NCBI GenBank assembly: GCA_035771165.1
Contig: JAWNZC010000100.1
Coordinates: 1,164,001-1,228,000, forward strand
Source: Paragorgia papillata
Taxonomy: Eukaryota > Cnidaria > Anthozoa > Scleralcyonacea > Coralliidae
Direction of reading: 5' to 3'
DNA: 64,000 bases
In this document: positions 56,417 through 64,000 of the stretch, piece after piece
How positions within the stretch are numbered: position 1 is the first letter of the stretch
How the letters are laid out: the number at the start of each line of letters is the position of its first letter
The notes under the pieces: model-generated
Seen by the model: only the letters and a program-made list of their open reading frames with translations
Told to the model about the DNA's origin: nothing
The model's database searches: none
Translations under genes and position numbers: made by a program

Positions 56417-56633
56417 CTTGGACAATATGAGCGTTAGAAGGCCTTTCACGTGTTGCGGTATTATTTAGGTAAGCAGTCTCCGTCACCAATCTCGAGAAAA
56501 TATTCTTCTTTACCGAGAACTCGACAAGCACTGACGCTTTCAGATGAAACCGTTGCATATTTCTCGCAATAGCACCTTGTTGTTGCTTTCTAAAAGCAGA
56601 TCCCGCACGATCAAACACGCCTGTAGAAGCCAT
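56417..56633 (-). CDS. Candidate first coding exon, unknown protein
   Basis: Starts MASTGVFDRAGSAFRKQQQG and continues with NMQRFHLKASVLVEFSVKKN. An in-frame Met eight codons upstream (56657) is the alternative start. The frame reaches CAAG followed by GCAAGT, which fits the consensus of GC-AG introns. Four CCAAT boxes lie 56-211 bp upstream. I do not recognise the protein and did not find the next exon; it could even be the 5' end of the MAM/LDLa gene, but no signal peptide is seen. Confidence 0.4.
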
Positions 56634-56688
56634 GATGAACCCAAACAGCTCGCACATTAGGCATTAGGCAGCCAAAGATTCGGCAAAG

Positions 56689-56844
56689 CCAATCAGATTA
56701 CCCAATTTGGGGCAAATACGGCAAAGATTGGGAGCACTTTGTGTTCGGCCAATCAGAAGGGCTAAATCGAGTCAAATTCGGCAAAATGGCTGCCCAGATA
56801 CCGGAAACCAATCAGTGCTCGGAATTTACCTTGTTTTGACCAAT
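56689..56844. promoter_or_regulatory. Cluster of four CCAAT boxes
   Basis: CCAATCA occurs at 56689, 56749, 56808 and 56840 (spacings 60, 59 and 32 bp), partly within a repeat of about 90 bp that also contains ggcaaaatggctgcc twice. Multiple CCAAT boxes spaced about 30 or 60 bp are typical NF-Y promoters. The cluster lies between a minus-strand Met at 56633 and the plus-strand alpha-kinase at 57594. Confidence 0.6.
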
Positions 56845-56910
56845 CATGCAGAGTGGCTAAATCGGGGTAAATAAGGCAAAATGGCTGCCATAGTTAGGCA
56901 GACCCGATCA

Positions 56911-56981
56911 TAGCCTGCGTGCAGACTCATATTACATGTTGACGTTTTAATTTGTGTAATTTTGAGTCTGCACGCAGGCTA
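56911..56981. mobile_element. 71-bp minimal MITE with TAGCCTGC ends
   Basis: TAGCCTGCGTGCAGACTCA on the left and its exact complement on the right pair over 19 bp, then over most of the rest with one indel. Same terminus as the 1.2-kb element at 21028-22220. Flanks acccgatca/acctaatca are similar but not identical. Confidence 0.8.
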
Positions 56982-57419
56982 ACCTAATCAGTGTCACCAA
57001 TGGTCTTCGAGACTAGTTGGGCTTTCCGCAATCGCTCTCGCTGCCACACGTCGTTTTTAAGCGGACTTTTTGACAATATTTTTTACCTTAGTCGTCTGAA
57101 TTATTTGACTAACGCTATATCCGCCCTTGGTGCATCAAGGAAGAACAATACCAAATACAAGTATTGACGATTTTGTAGAATACAATTTTTATAAATTTTA
57201 TGTATAGTTGATGGGAACCACATTGGAGTTTTAGTCGCGTATTATTGTAAAACGAGGGAGAATTTGAATGAAGAGCGAAATTAGCCTCCGGCTATGTTGC
57301 GTATGAAAGGCGACACGGAACACGCTGTTGGACATGTATGGTGGCCTAAGACTGCCATTCGATTTTTCATTCTTTATTCATATAAATTTATTTTAAAACC
57401 AAATAAAAGTATAAGTAAG

Positions 57420-57590
57420 AAGAAAACATGTTTATTCTGAAACTAAAATGAAAGTGAAAGTAAAATGAAAATGAAAACCATCTTAATTTTAAAATGAAAA
57501 TGAAAATAAAAGTAAAAAGAAAATAATTTTTTTTATTTTAAATTTAAAATGAACATAAAAGTAAATTAAAAATAAAAATATTTTGAAATG
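57420..57590. repeat. A-rich (AAAATGA)n tract
   Basis: Low-complexity aaaatgaaaatgaaa sequence directly upstream of the alpha-kinase start, containing several out-of-frame ATGs. No TATA box is distinguishable in it. Confidence 0.7.
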
Positions 57591-57593
57591 TAA

Positions 57594-58929
57594 ATGATTT
57601 CAAAAGCAAAATTAAAATGCTCATGGCCTATGACTGCCACAGTATACCAGCATGCTTTGGGGTGCAAACCTGCAAACATGGCCGCAACTTGGAAGAACTT
57701 TAAGGAAACTATGAAAAATAAAAGGACGTGTAAGAAGAAAACGCCTTCCAATGACATTCTCAAGAAAGAGGAAATCATTATTCAGCGATTAAGTGCCGAG
57801 GTTTCCGGAAAGGCACAAAAATATTCCCGAATCGGGCCAAGGGAATTTGTCCCGTACGAGTACGAAGAGATAACGCTCGCCAACATAAAGGAAGCTTGTA
57901 AGAAGCATTTTGCGTCAACAATGGGAGATGGCATGGTTTGTGACATCTTGGCTGGCGAACAAGGTCCATCTTGTACATCATTAGATCACATTCCCGACCT
58001 CCGTGTTGTTCATATACGCTCTGTCGAAGCACAGGACGCGAGCATAAGCTTAAATGAAGTCAGAAGGCCGCTAAAAAGAAAACACACCGATGGCGCTAGC
58101 ACGGTGAGTACAAGGTCATTACCTTCAAAGCAACCACAAAGCCCAAGCAAAGCTTGTCCAAAAAGTTTATCAGTGCTTGAAATGCTGAAAATGGGAAAAG
58201 TCATCACAGAAAAGTCTACCGAATCTATCGAACTATTTGCTTTTGACATCAACGAAATGGCATGGTCTGGCAATTCAACAGCAGTGGAATTTTCAATTGG
58301 GAAAGATCCAATTGGTGAAGGTGCATTTCGGGAAGCATTTAAAGCAACCAGCAAGCATGCCGACTTTCTTGGCCGAGATTGGGTTGTGAAAAAGTACTTG
58401 CAGGTTGCAGAAGATACCATCGCAGAAACAAACCAGACTATCGAACAACATACCATGAAAGTCATACAGATGCACATGCTTGCCAGAAATTTTGCATCGA
58501 AGTTGGAACAAGAGGTTCAAAAAGAGGATGTTTCAGAGTTATATGGGAAAACCCTAAAGTTCAGAAAGATTTTCATGGGGAAAATGGAAGGTGACAAATG
58601 GGTCACCATTGAAGAATTTATCGATGGAGATTTTACAAAATACATCAACAATAATGGCCTGGTCTGTGGTATTGATTCCGAAGTTCGAAAGAAATGTGAA
58701 AATCTGGCCCATTTTTCATATGATCGTTCAAACAAAGAAGTTATGGTGCTCGATATGCAGGGCAGTGGATATTCCTTGTTTGATCCTGAAATTGCCTCAA
58801 CAAATTTAAGTGATGGGGATGAGCTTGCTCTTCTCAACTGGGAATTTGTCAACAATGGCAATAAACAATTTTGTTGGTAATCATACTTGCAATGACTATT
58901 GCACATTATTAGGATTGAGTAAGTTGTAA
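57594..58929 (+). pseudogene. Alpha-kinase (MHCK/EF2K family) with C-terminal frameshift
   Basis: The main frame is 428 codons. Residues 1-220 hold a conserved N-terminal region (FVPYEYEEITL, MVCDILAGEQGPSCTS, HIPDLRVVHIR) and a low-complexity linker. The kinase domain follows: glycine-rich GEGAFREAF (near 241), WVVKKYL with the ATP-site Lys (263-269), TIEEFIDGDF, VLDMQG with the catalytic Asp (387) and FDPEI (396). The frame then ends in an atypical tail, but the frame from 58822 reads LLFSTGNLSTMAIN and HTCNDYC, the zinc-binding end of the family, and stops at 58929. One extra base near 58824 explains this. Intronless. It may be a sequencing error, an allele or a young pseudogene; the rest of the frame is intact. 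Confidence 0.85.
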
Positions 58930-59522
58930 ATAATCCCTAATTTGCCAATTGCATCTTTATTCTGAACTGTTCTAGGCTGATAACATTATGCATAACTTGA
59001 TTATTTTATATGTCACTATTGGATATTTCCACATTCACCCCCCTGGAAATTCCACTTTTGATTTACTTCATTCACCCACCCCTACCCTTATTGAATAAGA
59101 GACACACAAAGAAAGACACTTTAGATTTATTACTTTAATTCATTTTACTTGTTCCTGTTCTTGTTGTGTTCACTGTTGGCACCTTTGATCATTAGTTAAC
59201 TGTTCAATGTTAAAACATTTTAATAAGCTAATTTTGTAAAATTTATGTTCAAGCATTTACTGTCGTGGCAATAGAAGAGTTCCTAAAATATTGTTGGAAT
59301 TCATTTGCTAGTCCTGACCAATTCATGTGAAGTTCATTGAACAAACTCCTGCTTTGAATTTGATTGGATTTTGATTCATAATCCTATTTCCTATTGGTTG
59401 GTCAAAAAAAACAATCAAATTTAAAAAAGTTGTCCAACGAACTTCATGAAATAAATTCATCAGGATGAGCAATATACTACGTACATGGTGTACTCATTAC
59501 ATAAATTCTAACTGGACACTCT
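58930..59522. other. Intergenic, converging 3' ends
   Basis: Lies between the end of the plus-strand alpha-kinase and the stop of the minus-strand integrase-like gene. aataaa-type signals occur on both strands (for example near 59450). No other feature recognised. Confidence 0.45.
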
Positions 59523-59719
59523 TCAATTGGATGGCAAATTAAAGTTCTCTTTTAAAAACAAGTATGCTTGTTTACAGTCCTTGGGTTCAATGTCTCTTAC
59601 ATCAGGGATCAACCTCTCACATTCTGTTCGAAAAGCAGGTTCAAGGTAATCATCATCCACAGTAAGAACTCCTGAATTTTCAGCAGCTTCTTGTAGCTGT
59701 TCCTCTGTGACAGGTAAAC
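59523..59719 (-). CDS. DDE integrase-like gene, last exon
   Basis: Acceptor ttttataattaacag. Encodes LPVTEEQLQEAAE, then GVLTVDDDYLEPAF, DIEPKDCKQAYLFLKENF and the stop at 59523-59525. It joins in frame (split Gly codon) to the previous exon ending YGLDEC-G. The tail is the usual C-terminal extension of this protein family after the catalytic core. Confidence 0.85.
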
Positions 59720-60405
59720 CTGTTAATTATAAAAAACAACAAAAATAAAAATATCATGATAAAACCTTCATATACTATGTTTTCATTCACAAAGCATAGG
59801 GATAGGAGTAATGTTGGGAATTCTTGCAACATGATGCCAGGGAGGGAACAAGTACTGACATTAAATATTATGGCCCCAAAGAAGGGTAGGGTTCCTTGGC
59901 AATTGTTCCAGGTCCCACAAGTGTGAAGGGGACGCTACAGTCTTCTTGCATGTACATACATACGTACACATGTAAATTTTATAAAGTCCTGATTAAAAGT
60001 CTCCCCCATTTAAAATACCAGCTCCTCTCCAATGTAAAGGCCCACCACTCTATCAATCTGGTAATTACGGTAATGGAAATTATTTTCTGTTTATAAGCCC
60101 TCCTAGTTATAGGCCCATTGGTCTGATCAATCAGAAACTCAAGATCATAACTCAACTGAAAGTGTTGTGTTGTTATGGATCATGGTTATTCTATTTTAGA
60201 GATTATTCGTGTTTTTAAATTGACTGAAATGACAGTAAAAAAGCAGTTTTCTGGTTAACACATTTCAAAACTTTTTTATTCCAATTATAACAAAATAATC
60301 CCGCATTTATAAGTTTTAATTCCTAAAACCCTTTATGGAATTGTATTAGCCCTGGGCTTATTTAACTGTTTATAGCTCCATAAACTGTTTATATAAATAT
60401 TTTAC

Positions 60406-60575
60406 CACATTCGTCAAGGCCATATTCTTCTGGAAAGCTGTAAATGTGGTTAGGTATGCCACATGGTAGAAAGGTATCCTTCTGGTACCTAATCCTGTGA
60501 GTATTCCAGATTGTATCTTTGAAAATGTCAAGCTCCTTCTGCAGGACAGGAATCATGATGTAGGCAAGGAGCATT
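60406..60575 (-). CDS. DDE integrase-like gene, exon 3 of those visible
   Basis: Encodes MLLAYIMIPVLQKELDIFKD, then WNTHRIRYQKDTFLPCGIPN and HIYSFPEEYGLDEC. Acceptor ttaatctattttcag, donor GTAAAA. Phases match both neighbours (an Arg codon split AG/A upstream, a Gly codon split G/GT downstream). W-N-x-H-R-I-R and G-I-P-N-x-I-Y-x-F-P are conserved after the catalytic Glu in this family of integrase-core proteins. Confidence 0.9.
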
Positions 60576-60964
60576 CTGAAAATAGATTAAAAGGAATGGT
60601 TTTTACAGCTTTTTCATATCTCACTTTGTTGTTCAGATATTATACACTTTATGTCTGATCATGAGGAAAACAGTTTTGTTTTCCCAAGAGTCTCGATGTT
60701 TCCTGAAATGAAGTTGAGAAAACAAAACTAATTAGTTTCCCAAGGGATCAGACATTAAGTCCTTTATGTTATATAGCTGAGTTTTTGCTGGACTTTCACC
60801 AGGTTTAGGCTGTTTAGCTGGATTATACTGTGTTTTAAGAACAAAGAGCTGTAGAAAGCCATTCTATAGGTCTTCTAATTAATTTTGGTTTTAACACTAT
60901 TTTGTGCATGGGCACAAAACTTATGATTCTTTAAAAGAAATAAGCTATAATTACTTGTACAAAC

Positions 60965-61074
60965 CTGTGCGTGTCGTTGTTCGGATCATAGTGGCCCTGT
61001 CCTTTTAGCCAACATAACTGATTCTTAATATCCTTCTCCATTCTCTCATGAAGTTCCTTCCACCACCTTTCAAT
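60965..61074 (-). CDS. DDE integrase-like gene, exon with catalytic Glu
   Basis: Encodes IERWWKELHERMEKDI, then WLKGQGHYDPNNDTH. The Glu of IERWWKE is the third member of the DDE triad (38 residues after the second Asp). Acceptor atatgttactacag, donor GTTTGT, phase 0 in and phase 2 out. Confidence 0.9.
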
Positions 61075-61443
61075 CTGTAGTAACATATTAATTAAAAATT
61101 TAATTAATACTACAATTTTCATGAAACCATTTGACAGGCATGAAACTAAAAAAACCTTACTGTTTAAGTGACATCAAACATCACAAAAATGTGAGGAACA
61201 GTGTGGTCAGTCATCAATTAGACCCCTAACTTTGTCGAAATAAAGTATTTATACGAGGTGGGTCAATGGAAAGCATTGTACATGCTGTTCACCCTTCAAC
61301 TAAAACATTAAGAAAAGTTCTTTCAAAGAGTACTACAGACCTCACCAAAGCAGTCACACTAAACATGAGATTATCAAAAGGAATAATTACAGGTAAGAAG
61401 ATAAAAATGCTAATTAATAACTTAACATACTGTATGCACTTAC

Positions 61444-62079
61444 TTGGTTTGAGGTTGATGGCCCATAAAGCACTGTATCACAGGCTTCCACATCATTATG
61501 GTGACGTCTCAAAAAGGCATGCATGGTTGCCATCACACCTGTCTCAGTACCCTTATCCATTCTCATAAAAGTTGAAATGACCTTCGTCTCGTACAGGTGT
61601 TCGAGGTACCACCGACCAATTATCATTGGATCAGAGTTGCTGACCCATATACGTAACCACAGCAATTTCCTACTCGCTGTGTCAATACAGCCGTAGATTG
61701 CGAGTGGATAAGTACTGTTCTGGTAGCCCATGAGTTTATCGTGACCATCGACTGAATGCACAAAGTTTGGTCCTTTCGTTGTGAAATGTCCTTTAGTCTT
61801 CTTCTTCTTAGCAAGGACAGCACGACCTTCCAGTCCCTCTGGATCCAGGTCGTACATAACTGCATGCACGAGGTCCCGAGGGACGGCCAAGTTGTGAACT
61901 TGACGAATCTTTGTCTGCATAGCCCTGTATCCAAGGAGTTTTCCAGGACCTTCTAACTCCTTTGCCACTGCCTCCCTCACTTCGTCTACGCCAACATTCT
62001 TGTCACTGTAGTATATGTCAAAATGGCGAAGTCTTCGATCTAGAGAGCGTATACTCCACTCAAAAGTCCTATTAATCAA
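61444..62079 (-). CDS. DDE integrase-like gene, main catalytic exon
   Basis: 212 codons from LINRTFEWSIRSLDRRLRHF to YGPSTSNQ. The first catalytic Asp is in HSVDGHDKLMGYQ (residue 111 of the exon), the second in MRMDKGTETGVMATMHA (residue 175); the Glu is at the start of the next exon, giving D-x63-D-x38-E, a retroviral-integrase (rve) fold arrangement. The upstream LDRRLRHF segment looks like a helix-turn-helix. The acceptor tagaaactctag and an in-frame stop just before it show that it is an internal exon, so a 5' exon lies further right. Multi-copy proteins of this type occur in cnidarians and fish. Clean splicing and intact frames suggest a gene rather than a fossil. Confidence 0.9.
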
Positions 62080-63938
62080 CTAGAGTTTCTCTCTTTATAG
62101 GAATTTCTATTTCAAGTTATCAGCAAATATTGTCCATATATCACGAGTTGCTACAGCATGTAGTCAATCAAAATATAGTCTGGAATCTCGACAAAAGTCT
62201 TAAGTTTGTTCCATCTTTTTGTTGAGGTTTGTGCAAACTTGTACACGCCGAAGACAATGAGTTTCTGGTATAATGAAGCAATGATTTAAAAGCAGTGTTT
62301 GGGCTAAATTGCCCAACCCTGCAATTTAAAAATTAACAAGACGCCTGCTTAGGCGTTCACTCGGGCTACTTATATAATAGCAATGCAGCTTGGCATAGCC
62401 TCTGCACGAAACAGCAGAACAGCATGCACATATTACGGCCCTGTTACACGGTGCAATTTTTCATGCAACTTGTCTCACAATGATGACTCATGCAGTACTG
62501 CAGTTGCAAGACAGGGGGTGTTACACCATTGTTGGCAAATCTTATTTTATCTTTTTTCCCTTTTATCTTCTTTTATTAAAAAGGAAGAAACGGATTGAGG
62601 TTAGATTTCTCCTTTAATCTTCTTTAAAATTGTTTTCTTTTATTCCATTACTGCTTTTGATATCTGAGAGGTATTTCGTAATGGGAAAATTGTAGAAAGT
62701 GGGTAAATTATGGATTTATTCCGTTCCTCCGACGACTTGTTTACTAGTTAGTGCTGTCTTTAAAACGTACTCAGACTCTGTCTTATGTCGAGCAAGACCT
62801 CTTAACTGCCACAATTAACGTTGTGCTAAATTTATGTATAATTCCGTTCGTACATAGAAATATATAATCAGTTTTTTTGTCTCACTCAGATCTTACAATA
62901 AAGTTTGACATGCCGACGCCACTAATTTTATTGCGGCGACGACATGCAAATATTGTCAATTTCTGCAAAATCTGCCCGATTGCCTCAAAATATTTTTTAC
63001 CGATTGTCAGTCTTTAGTTGATTTTCTTAAATGTTAACGACACTTTTTTGTTCTAAAAATTGTGGAAATGGGGCTTTGAGCTCAATTAAACTGCGTGCAT
63101 TTGAAGCCACGGCATGTTGGCAACAACGTAACTCAAGTTGTTGTCACCCAATTTAATATCGTACGATTCACTAAAATATCTTTCTATTTCTTCACGTTGT
63201 GGGAGGCTGCTTCTGACTGTTTCCAGTGTCCTTTCACAAGCCGTTTACAAACTATACACCTTTTTCTGGGGGAAATAAGGCCATAGGGTTGTGGGGGAGG
63301 CGGGGGGGGGGGGGGGGGGGTGATTTACCGCCATCTTTGTTTATGTTTTTGAAGTCCCCAGACTCCCCACGACTACTCGCGCGACGCATGCGCAGACAAA
63401 ATTCCCTGCTGTTAGCAAGCAGGCAAGAACACTTCGCTAAAGAAATAAAGAAGGCTACCGTGGCCTGGCCACGCGTGGGCACGTGCCTCAATTTCGCAAA
63501 GCATGTCGGGAAAATCTCGCGACGCAAAAAAAACAAGCTGAAACCTATAGTCTCGTCTACCTGCGGTAGCCCGAGTAATAAGGGGGAAATAAAATACTTC
63601 TCAGTGCATGCTGAAGACCGTTCCAACTCAAAATTACACCAAATCAAATAGAACCTTGAAGTTTGCCTGGTTTCCAGGCCATCACTCGATTGACTATGAC
63701 TACACGCATTGCTGAATTACAAATAATCGAAATAGATTATAAAAGACGTAATTTAATGCCAATGACCAAACGCAAATTAGTGTCGCCTTTTTGCGTATAC
63801 GAGCGTCCGTGTCCGAAACTATCCGTACTTTGGCAAACCTGTATGATTCAAGACACAGCTGACGAGTCAGTTTTACAAACATAATGTGCTCCAAATCATA
63901 TTGGCTAATATATTATTCAACTGTATATATAGACAAAC
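62080..63938. other. No exon recognised (probable intron)
   Basis: AT-rich, with a poly-G run at 63301-63321. The open frames of 130-140 codons at 63226-63651 on both strands cross this run and a CG-rich patch; they lack a domain signature and are unlikely to be genes. Confidence 0.45.
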
Positions 63939-64000
63939 CTGGTTTAGCATATGCAGGAAAAACATCCCCACAAGATTCTGCTATCACTGTGAGGTTTGCA
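63939..64000 (-). CDS. Possible upstream exon, cut by window end
   Basis: Minus-strand frame ANLTVIAESCGDVFPAYAKP followed by a donor GTTTGT. It is on the same strand and upstream of the integrase-like exons and uses the same donor hexamer as exon 60965. Too short to assign. Confidence 0.35.

Noticed and set aside
63226..63651. Opposed 131-141 codon frames
   Set aside because: Both cross a poly-G run; no recognised domain. Could be an unknown exon, but evidence is lacking.
1..64000. CRISPR arrays, operons, riboswitches, tRNA genes
   Set aside because: The sequence is eukaryotic; I saw no spacer-repeat arrays, and a visual search for tRNA T-loop consensus gave no convincing cloverleaf.

Overview
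Organism and character: the window is AT-rich, intron-containing metazoan DNA with very low gene density and a heavy, nested load of transposable elements. The host-gene exons (MAM plus LDL-receptor class A domains, an alpha-kinase, an integrase-like DDE protein) and the element families (BEL/Pao, hAT, Penelope-like elements, 5S-derived SINEs, P2RX7-like zinc domain elements, hammerhead retrozymes) together suggest a cnidarian, most likely an anthozoan. This is inference: no species-diagnostic gene is present. REGION 1-9480: two near-identical units of a 5,446-bp tandem duplication. Unit 1 is cut by the window start and unit 2 is 3781-9226. They carry a hAT element with a decayed transposase, a long dispersed repeat and a hammerhead retrozyme monomer exactly at the junction. 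REGION 9480-23900: a transposon graveyard. A broken BEL/Pao gag-protease gene (10766-17000) is split by a 4.35-kb DNA transposon with long inverted arms, then cut by a third copy of the dispersed repeat (17008-22340), which itself holds three younger insertions with readable target duplications. REGION 23900-30000: an RTE-like LINE, a Penelope-like GIY-YIG remnant between (TA)n arrays, and a 1.6-kb MULE-like element. REGION 31692-50493: one minus-strand host gene with exons, in transcription order, for two LDLa repeats, one LDLa repeat, a short Cys exon and one MAM domain split over three exons. All but one of the inferred junctions are phase 1. Its 2-6-kb introns are packed with elements: a 2.1-kb fold-back with P2RX7-like zinc domain ORFs, a truncated LINE, two 5S-derived SINEs, several MITEs, Penelope remnants, palindromes carrying hammerhead ribozymes, and a tandem retrozyme with two complete hammerheads 277 nt apart. 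REGION 50600-56400: a 19-bp minisatellite, a Ty3/gypsy RNase H fossil and low-complexity tracts. REGION 56400-64000: three gene-like loci: a minus-strand first-exon candidate with four upstream CCAAT boxes, a plus-strand alpha-kinase with a C-terminal frameshift, and a minus-strand multi-exon DDE integrase-like gene that probably continues off the right edge. The strongest signal is the hammerhead system: at least seven well-formed or recognisable motifs of two classes (Penelope-type and retrozyme-type), with compensatory changes in all three stems, mostly next to (TA)n tracts and mostly inside introns of the MAM/LDLa gene.
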